Positions 32,456 to 41,784 of a DNA stretch of 64,000 nucleotides are shown here, in pieces (position 1 is the first letter of the stretch; each line of letters begins with the position of its first letter). A model generated the notes under the pieces. The model ran no database searches. It had not been told where the DNA came from and saw nothing but the letters and a program-made list of their open reading frames with translations. The translations under genes were made by a program, and so were the position numbers. Source of the DNA: Rhizobium sp. BK418 (lineage in GTDB: Bacteria; Pseudomonadota; Alphaproteobacteria; Rhizobiales; Rhizobiaceae); the NCBI RefSeq assembly GCF_004341105.1, contig NZ_SLZK01000003.1:992001-1056000 (forward strand), given 5' to 3'.

Positions 32456-33667
32456 TTAGGAAGCACCGCCCTTCTTTGCGGCCGCTGCAGCGGCATTCCA
32501 GTTCTGGTAGGGGCGGCGGAAGGTCGGAATGCGGTCTTCCATCGCGGGCAGGGGATCGAAGGGTTTGTGGGGCTCGGCCTGATACCAGAAGGCGACGGAG
32601 GAAATGTCGTCGGAACGGCGGTTGGCGTGGCCGTGCTCGATCGTCACGCGGATGCGCTTTTGGAAGATGGCGGGGTCTTCGAGATGCCAGCGGTAGAGGG
32701 TAACCGGCTCGGTCCAGTTCGGGCCGCCAGCTGCGATGATGCCGTGGTAGGGGCCGCTATAATCCTGTGTCGGGCACCAAGCGGTGTTGAAATAATCCTC
32801 GGTGCCGGTGCCGTGCAGTGTTGGCGGCCAGGCGTCGTTGGCGCCGGGGCTGCTTTCGCCGCGCGGTTCGATCAGCGCCGCCTTCGGGCCGATGCGCGGA
32901 TCGGGCTTGCGCACCGTATCGGGCACGGAAAGACCCGGCTCGCCGTCGATGAAGATCATGTCGTCGCCTTCGCCGTACCAGTCCCAGACATCGGAGCGGC
33001 GCCGCGAATAGACGGAAAAGAGCACGCCGACATAGTGGCCGTGGCCTTCGGCTTCGAGGATCGTGTAGTTCTCCTTGCCGTCGGTCGTCTCGCCGCCGAA
33101 GAGGAACTGTTCGTTGGTCAGGCCGGCTTCGCTTTGACCCTTGGGGCGCGCCTGGCGGTACTGCGCGTGGAAGCGGCCAAGCCCGTCTTCCAGCCGGTCA
33201 TGCAGTTCGAGATCGACATAGTAGTAGAAGAGCAGGTCGTGCTCGGCCTCATTGGTGATCGTGAAGCGCATGTGGCTCGCAAAGGGCATCGGAAAATAGC
33301 AGTTGAAGGCCTTGCCGTCCTCTGGGCTCGCCTGCATCGGCAGGCTGGCATAATTGCGCGTTTGCGCGTGGCCCATGCCGGAGAAATCGCCGATCGGGGC
33401 CTCGATGCTCGGATTGTCCTCGCCATCCCAATAAGCGCGCAGCACGATCTTGCGCAGGAAGCTCTCGCTCTCGCAGGCAAGCGTCGCCCAGATATGAGTG
33501 ACGATGCCCGCACCCGCATGCTCGGCGATGACCACGGTCTTGCCGGGTTCGATATGCAGCCTGTCGTCATTGCCGCCGGTGCGGTCGTAGCTGGAAAAAC
33601 GGCGGGTCTTCGCCGTCCTCAGTGTCGCAAGCCCGCGCAGCGGCGATATGCCAGCCTGGGTCATCAA
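32456..33667 (-). CDS. glycoside hydrolase family 172 (DUF2961) enzyme
   Basis: A 403-residue protein with the DUF2961 order: RFSSYDRTGGNDDRLHIEPGKTVVIAEHAGAGIVTHIWAT (about 23-62), LRAYWDGEDNPSIEAPIGDFSGMGH, a HGTGTEDYFNTAWCP block (about 285-300, with the catalytic-type TEDYF), and a C-terminal beta strand set. This is GH172, whose characterised members act on alpha-D-fructofuranosides/difructose dianhydrides and on D-arabinofuranosyl glycans. It has no obvious signal peptide, so it would act in the cytoplasm on imported oligosaccharide. It lies 16 bases after the ABC permease gene, so it is the last gene of the operon. Confidence 0.85.
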   Translation of the reverse strand: MMTQAGISPLRGLATLRTAKTRRFSSYDRTGGNDDRLHIEPGKTVVIAEHAGAGIVTHIWATLACESESFLRKIVLRAYWDGEDNPSIEAPIGDFSGMGHAQTRNYASLPMQASPEDGKAFNCYFPMPFASHMRFTITNEAEHDLLFYYYVDLELHDRLEDGLGRFHAQYRQARPKGQSEAGLTNEQFLFGGETTDGKENYTILEAEGHGHYVGVLFSVYSRRRSDVWDWYGEGDDMIFIDGEPGLSVPDTVRKPDPRIGPKAALIEPRGESSPGANDAWPPTLHGTGTEDYFNTAWCPTQDYSGPYHGIIAAGGPNWTEPVTLYRWHLEDPAIFQKRIRVTIEHGHANRRSDDISSVAFWYQAEPHKPFDPLPAMEDRIPTFRRPYQNWNAAAAAAKKGGAS

Positions 33668-33683
33668 TTTCTCCTCTTCGATG

Positions 33684-34532
33684 TTATTTGAGACCGCTGG
33701 TTTTCAGCGAATCCATGATCTGGCGCTGGAAGATGATGAAGAGCACGAGCGTCGGGATGGCGACGATCGTGGAGGCCGCCATCATGTAGTTCCACGAGGC
33801 GGAATACTGGCTCTTGAAATTGGCAATCCCGACCTGCACGACCCAGAGGTCGGCCTTGGAGGCGACGGTCAGCGGCCAGAGAAAGGCATTCCAGTTTGCC
33901 AGGAAGAACAGGATGGCAAGCGCCGACATGATCGGTCGGCTGAGCGGCAGGATGATGCTCCAGTAGATGCGCCAGTAGCCGGCGCCGTCGACGATCGCCG
34001 CCTCCTCGATCTCGCGCGGCAGCGACAGGTAATATTGGCGCAGCAGGAAGATCCCGAAGGCATTGAAGATCGATGGCACGATCAGCCCGGCATAGGTGTT
34101 CAGCATGCCCATGGCGCGCACAATGACGAAGAGCGGCACGATGATGACGGGCAGCGACACGAGGAAGGTGGAGAAGATCGCCAGGAAGATGATCTCGCGG
34201 CCGGGAAAGCGCAGGCGCGCCAGCGCATAACCGGCCATCGTATGGAAGAACAGGGCGATGATCGTCACGCTCGCCGAAACGAAGAAGCTGTTGGCCATGT
34301 AGCGGATGAAGGGCACGCCGGTCAGCACATATTCGAAGTTCTCCAGCGTCGGCTCCGAGGGGATCAGGTTGGGGGAGAAGGCTTCGGCCTGCGTCTTGAA
34401 GGCGATCGACACCATCCACAGAAGCGGGAAAAGGATCATCAGCGCCAGAATCGCCGTGATCAGCATCCAGAGGATGCGCACGATCGTCACCTGTGAGGAC
34501 GAGGGATAGGCGGAAGAGGGGACGTTACTCAT
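33684..34532 (-). CDS. ABC sugar-uptake permease, MalG-like
   Basis: A 282-residue membrane protein with six predicted helices: the first TIVRILWMLITAILALMILFPLLW, then NSFFVSASVTIIALFFHTMAGYALA, and the ATPase-contact EAA loop EEAAIVDGAGYWRIYWSIILPLSRP (about 193-217). It would form the channel with the MalF-like protein whose gene overlaps its start by 8 bases. The overlap suggests coupled translation. Confidence 0.9.
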   Translation of the reverse strand: MSNVPSSAYPSSSQVTIVRILWMLITAILALMILFPLLWMVSIAFKTQAEAFSPNLIPSEPTLENFEYVLTGVPFIRYMANSFFVSASVTIIALFFHTMAGYALARLRFPGREIIFLAIFSTFLVSLPVIIVPLFVIVRAMGMLNTYAGLIVPSIFNAFGIFLLRQYYLSLPREIEEAAIVDGAGYWRIYWSIILPLSRPIMSALAILFFLANWNAFLWPLTVASKADLWVVQVGIANFKSQYSASWNYMMAASTIVAIPTLVLFIIFQRQIMDSLKTSGLK

Positions 34533-35478
34533 AGTTGAAGCGGCCTCCCTTGGTCATGACGAAGAAGAGCGCGGTCACCAGCATCAGCACGATGACCAGC
34601 ACCGAGGACATGGCGGCGGCATAACCGAAGGCGCCGAAGGAAAAGGCCTGCTGATAGATGTAGACGATCAGCACCGCGGTGGAATTGGCAGGGCCGCCCT
34701 TGGTCATCACGTAGATGATGTCGAAGGCCTGCGCGCCGGCGACGGCCGCCACCATCGAGACCATCAGCACGAAGAAGCTCGTCGGTTTCAGAAGCGGCAG
34801 GGTGATGTACCAGAAGCAGTGGAAGGGGCTCGCGCCATCGATCTTGGCTGCCTCGTAATATTCCTTGGGAATGTCCTGCAGACCGCCGAGAAAGATCAGC
34901 ATGTAAAAGCCCATCAGGAACCAGAGGCTGACGAAGACCACCGTCAGCAGGGCAAATTGCGGATCGCCGAGGAAGGATATGCCTGACATGCCGAGGAAGG
35001 GCGTCAGCTTGTTGATGACGCCGATCTTGTCGACCACCATGAACTGCCAGACGACGGCGACGACGACGAGGCTGACCATATGCGGGGCAAAGAACATCGC
35101 CCGCATGACCGCGTTGAAGCGGTTGGTCTTCTGCACGAGCAGCGCCAGTCCCAACCCGCAGACATAGAGAAGCGGCACGAGCAGCACGGCATAAAGGGCG
35201 GTGACGCGGGCGGCCTGCCAGAAGAGCGGGTCCTTGCCCATGCGCACGAAATTCGCCATGCCGACGAAACGATAGCCGCCGAAGCCATTGACCTCGAAGA
35301 CCGCCAGCACCAGCGACAGCACCATCGGCAGGCCGAGGAAGATCAAGAGCCCGATCGCATCCGGCAGGACGAAGAGGTAGCCCGCCACCCATTCGCGATG
35401 TTTGGCCGACAGGCCCCTCTGCCTGACGGGCTTGCCTTGGTCCGGCTTGTTCTGGTGTGGCCTCATACCCGTGTCCAT
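34525..35478 (-). CDS. ABC sugar-uptake permease, MalF-like
   Basis: A 317-residue protein with about six transmembrane segments; the first is AGYLFVLPDAIGLLIFLGLPMVLSLVLAVF. The EAA loop is YYEAAKIDGASPFHCFWYITLPLLKP (about 210-235). The ATG at 35478 follows GGGAG with a 7-base gap; an upstream frame extends eight codons but starts in the hairpin region. It forms the membrane channel with the permease that follows. Confidence 0.9.
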   Translation of the reverse strand: MDTGMRPHQNKPDQGKPVRQRGLSAKHREWVAGYLFVLPDAIGLLIFLGLPMVLSLVLAVFEVNGFGGYRFVGMANFVRMGKDPLFWQAARVTALYAVLLVPLLYVCGLGLALLVQKTNRFNAVMRAMFFAPHMVSLVVVAVVWQFMVVDKIGVINKLTPFLGMSGISFLGDPQFALLTVVFVSLWFLMGFYMLIFLGGLQDIPKEYYEAAKIDGASPFHCFWYITLPLLKPTSFFVLMVSMVAAVAGAQAFDIIYVMTKGGPANSTAVLIVYIYQQAFSFGAFGYAAAMSSVLVIVLMLVTALFFVMTKGGRFNYE

Positions 35479-35491
35479 GTGCAACTCCCTG

Positions 35492-35523
35492 CCGTGCCGC
35501 ATCTGTCTTAAGATGCGGCACGG
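35492..35523 (-). other. intercistronic stem-loop between binding-protein and permease genes
   Basis: A perfect 13-base stem (CCGTGCCGCATCT / AGATGCGGCACGG) with a six-base gtctta loop lies between the binding-protein gene and the permease start. There is no T-run, so it is not a clear terminator. Such hairpins often protect the abundant upstream segment of ABC operon mRNA. Confidence 0.6.
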
Positions 35524-35576
35524 TCATTGTAAGAACAACGCACTAGGTCACTTCCTTCATGTAAAGAAAGAAGCGA

Positions 35577-36938
35577 CTAGAGGATCGGCGCGCCGCTGTA
35601 GGAGGCGAGGAACGCGTCGAGCTGCTGGGATGCTGCGGTCGCCGTCTGTTGCGGATCGGCGCCGCCGAGCTGCGTCTGCTGGATGGCGTCGGAGATGATC
35701 TTGTAGACCTCCGGCGGCACCCGCGGTTCAGCTCTTGTGCCTGGGTGAATATCCCTAGCGAAGGTGCCGATATTCCCCTGTTTGAAAGCATCGCCGCCGG
35801 CCTGGAGCGCGCTGTTGCGCGGCGGCATGTCAGACTTTGCCTTGGTGCACCAATCGGCGACGCGCTGGACGGAACCCTTATCCATCGAGGCGAGCGCCCA
35901 GGCGCAGAATTCTGCCGCCGCATCCGGGCTCTTGCCCTTGGCATTGGCAACAAAGGCCCAGCCGCCGCCGACGGTCACGTATTTGCCGTTGGCCGGTGTC
36001 GGCAGCTTGAAGACGCCGTATTTGAAATCCTTGGCATTGCCCGCCAGCTGCGAGATGCCCCAGATGCCGACATTCTGGATGGCGCAGTAACCGGCGGCGA
36101 GGTTTGCCACCGTGTCGTTGGCGCCATTGCCGAGCACCTGGCGCGGGGCCGCACCGCTTTTGACGGCATCCTGCCAGAATTTCAGGGCCTGGACGGTGGC
36201 CGGCGAATCGAAGGCGCTCTTGCCGTCCTTGGTCTGGAATTCGCCGCCGCCCTGCCAGAGGAAGGGATACCAGGTGAAGTTCTGGTAATAGCCCGGCGTC
36301 GTTTCGAAGAGCACGCCATAGCGGTTCGGCGTCGTCAGCTTCTTGGCGACTTCGAGAAGCTCGTCCCAGGTCTTGGGAACATCGTTCTCGTTGAGGCCGG
36401 CTTCCTCGAAGGCCTTGATCGAATAGTACATGGCCATCGGCTCGACTTCCATCGGAATGCCGTAGATCTTGCCGTCGACCATGCGGTTGGCAATGACGCT
36501 TTCGGGGAAGTCCGCCTTGGTCGCATCGTCGATATGCGGCGTCAGGTCCTGCAGCACGCCGCCATTATAGTAGCGCAGGAAATCGCCCGGCGAGATCAGG
36601 AAGATATCCGGGCCTTCGCCTGAGGCGAAGGAGGTCGCAAGCTTTGGACCGTTGATATATTCGGTATTCGGAATGTATTCGAGCTCGACTTTCTGGTCGT
36701 GGCTGTCGTTCCAGTCGCCGATCATCTTGGTGAACCAGTCGACCTGGCTTTTGACCTGGCCGCCGGGCGCATAGAACTGCCAGAATTTCAATGGTGCGCC
36801 TTGGGCGCGCACGGCCATCCGGTTGATATAGGGAAAGCCGGTCAGCCCGGCGGCCATGCCGGCGCCGGTCAAAAGGGCCCCTTTCCGGATCAGTTGTCTG
36901 CGGGAAATGCCATTTCCAGGTTTCTTGATATCGGTCAT
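35577..36938 (-). CDS. extracellular sugar-binding protein, ABC type
   Basis: A 453-residue protein. The N-terminus carries a Tat-type signal, GISRRQLIRKGALLTGAGMAAGLTGFPYI, with SRRQLI as the twin-arginine site, so it is probably exported folded. The mature part is a family 1 binding fold: LKFWQFYAPGGQVKSQVDWFTKMIGDWNDSH, ASGEGPDIFLISPGDFLRYYNGG, and GGGWAFVANAKGKSPDAAAEFC. It would deliver an oligosaccharide to the two permeases. GGGAGGAAATC is the ribosome site. It follows lacI by 64 bases. Confidence 0.9.
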   Translation of the reverse strand: MTDIKKPGNGISRRQLIRKGALLTGAGMAAGLTGFPYINRMAVRAQGAPLKFWQFYAPGGQVKSQVDWFTKMIGDWNDSHDQKVELEYIPNTEYINGPKLATSFASGEGPDIFLISPGDFLRYYNGGVLQDLTPHIDDATKADFPESVIANRMVDGKIYGIPMEVEPMAMYYSIKAFEEAGLNENDVPKTWDELLEVAKKLTTPNRYGVLFETTPGYYQNFTWYPFLWQGGGEFQTKDGKSAFDSPATVQALKFWQDAVKSGAAPRQVLGNGANDTVANLAAGYCAIQNVGIWGISQLAGNAKDFKYGVFKLPTPANGKYVTVGGGWAFVANAKGKSPDAAAEFCAWALASMDKGSVQRVADWCTKAKSDMPPRNSALQAGGDAFKQGNIGTFARDIHPGTRAEPRVPPEVYKIISDAIQQTQLGGADPQQTATAASQQLDAFLASYSGAPIL

Positions 36939-37002
36939 GATTTCCTCCCATTTTGATTGACCTCACAGACCGGCTCCTCTTCCGGCTGCAGGCGGTTGAC
37001 AT

Positions 37003-38007
37003 TCATGCGGTGTCGAAAGGCTGCAAGTTGCAGGAGATGATTTCCGAACGCGGCGGCCCGTCGTATCGTCCCGAAAGACGCTCGAGCAGCATGGCGGTGG
37101 CGCGCGCGGCAAGGGCTGCCGGCGGGCGGCCGACGCGGGTCAGGCGCGGGCGCACATATTCGAGCTGCGTCTGGTCGCCGAAGACGGCAACCGCCATATC
37201 CTGCGGTATCCTGATGCCGCGATCGTAGAATTCGGCAAGGGCGCCCGAGGCCATCAGGAAGTTGGCGAAGAATACCACGGAGGGCAGGGCGTCTTTATGG
37301 CGCTCGAGCAGCCATTCCACCGATGCCTGGCCCGAGGGGCCGAGATAGCTACCCTCGAAGCGCAGATCCGGATCGGGCTCGACGCCACAATCGCGCAAAC
37401 CCTGTTCGAAACCTGCCGCACGCGCCATCGCTTCGGCGAAGAAGGACGGGCCGGTGACATGGGCGACGCGTTTGTGGCCCTTCAATGCCAGATATTGCCC
37501 CATCAGCCGGCCGCCGCCGAAATCGTCGATCTTCAGGCTGTCGACTGCCTTGTTCGGCAGGTCGCCGATGAAGACGGTCGGCAGGTCGATATCGAGCAGC
37601 GCGTCGTGCATGCCATGCAAAGCGAAATCACCGACGATCAGCCCGTCGATGCGGCGGTTGCGGATCTGGCGCAGATATTCGCGCCCATGCTCCTGCGAAT
37701 GGCCGCCCGGCACGTCGGTATTGAAGATCAGCATGTCGAGGCCGGCCGCTTCCATCTCCGACTGCGCCGTCTTGACGAGCTCGGGATAGAAGGGGTTGCG
37801 GATATCGGGGATCAGCATGGCGACCAGATTGGTCTTGCCGGTGCGCAGGCTCTGGGCCTGCGGGTTCGGCACATAGCCAAGCTCCTCGACCGCCGCGAGC
37901 ACCTTTTCTCTCAGTGCCTGCGACACCCGATCGGCATGATTGAGCACATGCGAGACTGTCGTCCGCGATACGCCTGCCCGTTCTGCCACCTTTGATATCG
38001 TGCTCAT
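37003..38007 (-). CDS. LacI-family transcriptional regulator
   Basis: A 334-residue protein with MSTISKVAERAGVSRTTVSHVLNHADRVSQALREKVLAAVEELGYVPNPQAQSLRTGKTNLVAMLIPDI, the LacI DNA-binding domain and hinge helix (1-60), and a PBP1-like ligand domain to the end. The ATG at 38007 is chosen because similarity starts there. It is the first gene of the operon and sits next to a long palindromic operator at 38029-38050, so it probably represses itself and the transport genes. The ligand is likely the GH172 substrate or a product. Confidence 0.9.
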   Translation of the reverse strand: MSTISKVAERAGVSRTTVSHVLNHADRVSQALREKVLAAVEELGYVPNPQAQSLRTGKTNLVAMLIPDIRNPFYPELVKTAQSEMEAAGLDMLIFNTDVPGGHSQEHGREYLRQIRNRRIDGLIVGDFALHGMHDALLDIDLPTVFIGDLPNKAVDSLKIDDFGGGRLMGQYLALKGHKRVAHVTGPSFFAEAMARAAGFEQGLRDCGVEPDPDLRFEGSYLGPSGQASVEWLLERHKDALPSVVFFANFLMASGALAEFYDRGIRIPQDMAVAVFGDQTQLEYVRPRLTRVGRPPAALAARATAMLLERLSGRYDGPPRSEIISCNLQPFDTA

Positions 38008-38028
38008 ACCTGCATCAAAACACACAAA

Positions 38029-38050
38029 AAATCGATTTGCAAATCGATTT
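38029..38050. promoter_or_regulatory. LacI operator candidate (22-base perfect palindrome)
   Basis: The core TCGATTTG-CAAATCGA (38032-38047) is a perfect palindrome, and it extends without mismatch to AAATCGATTTG / CAAATCGATTT across all 22 bases. It lies 22 bases upstream of the lacI start and in the divergent promoter region facing the SRPBCC gene. CG-centred 16-22-base palindromes are typical LacI-family operators. Confidence 0.75.
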
Positions 38051-38207
38051 GCAAAATAAAAACACCTTTGCCATCGTCGCGTTTTCGAGATGTGGTTTAT
38101 GATCGGCGAGAGGGCGGCGGCAAAAAAATTCGATCGCCGTGTCGGATCGGCAAGATCAGGTCCGTCCTGGAGGCATTGCCAAACACCAATCCCAAGGAGG
38201 AATCATC

Positions 38208-38651
38208 ATGCCAAGTACAATTCGTCTTCACCGCGTCCTGGCGACCTCTCCGGACAAGGTCTATCGCGCCTTCTTGGAAGCCGATGCCGTCGCCAAGTGG
38301 CTGCCACCGAACGGTTTTACCTGCACGGTTCATCAGCTGGAGCCAAAGGTCGGCGGGACGCACAGGATGTCTTTCCGCAACTTCACGACCGGCCACAGCC
38401 ATTCCTTCGGCGGCGAGTATCTCGAACTCGTTCCCAGCGAGAAACTTCACTACACCGACCGGTTCGACGATGCCAATCTGCCCGGCCAGATGGACGTTAC
38501 CGTGACGCTGACGAAGGTCTCCGTCGGCACCGAACTCCATGTGGTGCAGGCCGGCATCCCGGATCTCATTCCGCCGGAAGCCTGCTATCTCGGCTGGCAG
38601 GAATCGCTGCGCAACCTCGCCCGTCTGGTCGAGCCGGAAATCAATCAGTAA
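38208..38651 (+). CDS. SRPBCC (AHSA1-like) family protein
   Basis: A 147-residue protein, MPSTIRLHRVLATSPDKVYRAFLEADAVAKWLPPNGFTCTVHQLEPKVGGTHRMSFRN, which is the AHSA1/START-like N-terminus (the H-R-V-x-A-x-P-x-x-V-Y-x-A-F pattern and a W at about 31). It forms a ligand-binding helix-grip fold. AAGGAGG lies a few bases ahead of the ATG at 38208. Divergent from lacI; no function can be named. Confidence 0.85.
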   Translation: MPSTIRLHRVLATSPDKVYRAFLEADAVAKWLPPNGFTCTVHQLEPKVGGTHRMSFRNFTTGHSHSFGGEYLELVPSEKLHYTDRFDDANLPGQMDVTVTLTKVSVGTELHVVQAGIPDLIPPEACYLGWQESLRNLARLVEPEINQ

Positions 38652-38863
38652 GCCTGAGGCTTGCAAATCGAAACGCTGAGCTGGGAGACCGGGCATGGCG
38701 CTCAAGCGAATGGACAATGTCGGAATCGTCGCGCCCGAGCCCATAGGACTCGATGGATCCCCATGTTCTCAGTTTTCATCATCGCTAAAATGCAGGCCGC
38801 CGCTTCAGTATTCGGTAACGCTCTGGTTGTAAATTCCCTCCCAGTTGAAAGGGCGCGCGCATC

Positions 38864-40500
38864 GTGAACAGCTTCGAAATGGACCGTGACTTGTCCAGCA
38901 GGCCTGGTCTGCAAGTGCCGCATCGTGATCTGTTGAGAGACCTGTTCGAGGATGCGGCAAGGCCGACGATCATCAAGGACGATCAATCGCGCTTCCTTTT
39001 CATCAACAGCAAGGCGTGCGAGATGTTCGGCCTCAGGCTCGAAGAGATCCTCGGCCGCACGGACGATGACTTCTTGCCGGCCGATGAGGCGGCGCGGGTG
39101 CGGGAAGCGGATGCACAGGTTCTGGCGACAGGCAAGGCATGCCTGATTGAGGAGGAGATCACGGCGCCGGATGGATCGATCCGGACGTTCCAAACTCATA
39201 AGCGGCGGTCCTTCATTCCCACGTCCGAGGGGAAGAAGCCGATCGTCGTCGTCGTTATCTACGATCTTACAGAACTTCGTCACGCCGAGCAGGTTTTAAG
39301 GGCCAGCGAGGAACATTACCGGTCGCTGATCGAGCTTCATCCCCAGATACCCTGGGTGGCCGACGCGGAGGGAAACGTCATCGAAGTCGGCCGGGCTGGC
39401 AGGATGCTTCAGGACGCGACGTCGACGAGGCGATGGGGCAGGGATGGCACAGAACCCTGCATCCGGACGACTTGCCTGACGTCGTGAAGACATGGGAGGC
39501 GGCGGTCAGGTCCGGGGCGCTGTTCGACATGATCTACCGTATCGGAACGACCAAAGGGCGGTATCGGTGGTATCGCAACCGTGCCGCGCCCCGGCGCGAT
39601 GCCGAGGGCAGGGTTGTTCGCTGGTACGGCCTCCTCGAAGACGTCCACGACCGCCAGCTCGCCCTCAAGGCGCTTGAGACCAGCGAGCGCAAGCTGCGCC
39701 AGCATCGCGACGAGCTCGAGAAGGTCGTGCAGATAAGAACGGCGGAGGTTCGAGAGAAGAACATCGAGCTCGACCGCCTTCTCCAGCACGAGCGGGAGAT
39801 CAATGCCCTGCAGCGCCGCTTCGTGGCGATGATCTCGCACGAGTTCAGGACACCGCTGGCCGTCATCGACGGAGCGGCGCAGCGGCTGACGCGGACGAAA
39901 GCCGCCGTCACGTCCCAGTTCCTGGAAGACAAGGCCGTGCAGATCAAGGGAGCAGTGGCACGGATGGTAGAGCTGATGGAAAGCATCCTTGCGGCCGGGC
40001 GGCTGGAGATGGGAACCATTGCCATCAACAAGGAGGCCGGCTCGTTGAGTGCCGTGCTTCGCCAATGTATCGCCAGCCGGGCGGAGATCAGCAAGAGCCA
40101 CACGATCAGCCATGATCTCGGCGCACTGCCGGAGCTGCAGATGATCGACCAGGCGGCGATCGAAAGGGTCTTTTCCAATCTGCTGTCGAACGCGGTGAAA
40201 TATTCGCCCGCCGGTTCGACCATCCGCGTCACCGGATGGAGGGACGGCAGGCAGGTTCGCGTCAGCGTTTCCGATGCCGGCATCGGAGTCGATGCGGATG
40301 ATCTGCCGAAGCTGTTTGAGCCTTATTTCCGCGCCCGCAGCGCCACCGGGATCGCCGGAACGGGAATCGGCCTCAACATCGTGAAGGAGATCGTCGAACT
40401 GCACGGCGGGTCGATCTCCGTCGAGAGTACGCTGGGGCGCGGCACGACCTTCACGGTCGAGCTGCCGTTCGACGAATGTATTGAAAAACAGTCGGCATAA
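38864..40500 (+). pseudogene. PAS-PAS sensor histidine kinase interrupted by a one-base frameshift
   Basis: Two frames carry one protein. The first (38864-39487) has an N-terminal PAS domain (ARPTIIKDDQSRFLFINSKACEMFG, FLPADEAARVREADAQVLATGKACLIEEEI) and the start of a second (HYRSLIELHPQIPWVADAEGN). The second frame resumes with QDASGRDVDEAMGQGWHRTLHPDDLPDV, the rest of PAS 2. It then carries a HisKA H-box (MISHEFRTPLAV), N-box (RVFSNLLSNAVKYSP), D-box (VSDAGIGVD) and G-box (GTGIGLNIVKEI). The frames meet if one base is added near 39389-39395, where GGCCGGG replaces an expected GGCCCGGG. The kinase is followed nine bases later by a response regulator, so the pair was a two-component system. 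Confidence 0.85.
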
Positions 40501-40509
40501 GAGGAAACA

Positions 40510-40911
40510 ATGATCAGCATTCTCTGTATCGATGACGAGACGGAACTTCGACAGATCCTGGTGGAGGAACTGGAGGATGCCGGCTTTAAGACGCTGCAAG
40601 CTTCGAACGGCAGGGAGGGGCTTGAAATGATCGTCTCTCACTGGCCCGATCTCGTCATCTGCGATATTTCCATGCCCGTCATGAGCGGTCATGAACTTCT
40701 GGCCGAACTCCAGGTGAATTATCCGGAACTCGCGCGAACGCCGTTCATCATGCTGACGGCGCTGGCCGATCGGGATAATATGCTGTCGGGCCTGCAGGCC
40801 GGAGCGGAAGCCTATTTTACGAAGCCGATCGACTTCGATCTCCTGATGGCAAAAATTTCCGGTTGCGTCACACGCATCGAAAACGAACGCAGGCTGGGGC
40901 AGGGCCTGTAG
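40510..40911 (+). CDS. response regulator receiver protein
   Basis: A 133-residue single-domain CheY-like protein. Acidic DDE near the N-terminus, the phosphoacceptor in DLVICDISMPVMSGHELL (Asp at about residue 53), the Thr in FIMLTALAD, and the Lys in AYFTKPIDFDLL are all in place. There is no output domain, so it likely acts through protein contacts. It starts nine bases after the interrupted kinase and would be its partner. Confidence 0.9.
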   Translation: MISILCIDDETELRQILVEELEDAGFKTLQASNGREGLEMIVSHWPDLVICDISMPVMSGHELLAELQVNYPELARTPFIMLTALADRDNMLSGLQAGAEAYFTKPIDFDLLMAKISGCVTRIENERRLGQGL

Positions 40912-41067
40912 GGCCTGCCGGTCGGTGTCCACCATATTAAAGTATGATTTCGCCTGCCGGAATATCTGCGAGGATCGCTTCATCGCTTACTGCATCGGCC
41001 CGAAAATCGGAATCGATGCGTAGATTGAAGAGTTAGAGCACGGCGCTCTGATGGCTGGAGAATTTCG

Positions 41068-41589
41068 ATGAAGCGGATTATCGGGGTGTCGCTGGCCGTT
41101 GGTCTGGTTACCGGTCTGGTCGGTTACAATACCGCCGCATCCGGAGGGGCCGATGAGGGGCGCGCGCCGGCCCTGTCTGAACTGCCTGCCGGCTACCGCG
41201 ACTGGCCGCTGATCACCGTGGCGCACGAGGAAGGCAAGCTCAACGATATCAGAGCCATCCTCGGGAACGATATCGCGATCAAAGCTTTCCGGGAAGGGGC
41301 CACTACCTATCCCGACGGCACCATCATCGGACGCCTTGCCTGGGATTATCACCCGCTGGAGGAGAGCAAGGCGGCCTTCGGCGCTCCCCAGTCCTTCGTC
41401 GCGGGATTACCCAAGAACGGCGTGCAGTTCATGGTCAAGGATGCAAAGAAGTTCGCCTCGACCGGCGGCTGGGGATATGTCGAGTTCGACAACGGCAAAC
41501 CCTCCGCGAAAGCAATGCCCGAAGCATGCTTTTCCTGTCACTCCGTCGTCAAGGACCGCGACTTCGTGTTCAGCCGGTACGCACCATGA
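41068..41589 (+). CDS. cytochrome P460 family protein
   Basis: A 173-residue exported protein with an N-terminal signal (MKRIIGVSLAVGLVTGLVGYNTAASGG). The body has ELPAGYRDWPLITVAHEEGKLNDIRAILGNDIAIKAFREG and GWGYVEFDNGKPSAKAMPEACFSCHSVVKDRDFVFSRY, with a C-x-x-C-H haem-c site (CFSCH, about 153-157). The P460 family binds haem with an extra cross-link and in some bacteria oxidises hydroxylamine; many homologues have no known substrate. It is periplasmic. Interestingly, the pnb-like locus elsewhere in the window makes a hydroxylamino compound, but the two are not adjacent. Confidence 0.85.
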   Translation: MKRIIGVSLAVGLVTGLVGYNTAASGGADEGRAPALSELPAGYRDWPLITVAHEEGKLNDIRAILGNDIAIKAFREGATTYPDGTIIGRLAWDYHPLEESKAAFGAPQSFVAGLPKNGVQFMVKDAKKFASTGGWGYVEFDNGKPSAKAMPEACFSCHSVVKDRDFVFSRYAP

Positions 41590-41784
41590 CGGATGGCCGC
41601 GAGCGACGGGCTTTTGTTACTGATGCCTTTTTCGGGACGCGGTTTGCGCGTGAAGAACGCGGGGAGGCGCCAGGTGCCATCCTCAACCGCTTCCTTGTTC
41701 ACGGCGATGTCTATCAGCGAATTCCGTGCTATAATTGCTGCAGGCGTCGTCCGGCAGGGCGTTGCGCCCACAGAGGCTTGTCCG

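Noticed and set aside
32393..33691. A 432-codon plus-strand open frame opposite the GH172 gene
   Set aside because: It mirrors the GH172 gene; the minus strand carries the family motifs and operon spacing.
39409..40983. A 524-codon minus-strand frame opposite the histidine kinase
   Set aside because: It looks long because the region is GC-rich; the kinase motifs are all on the plus strand.
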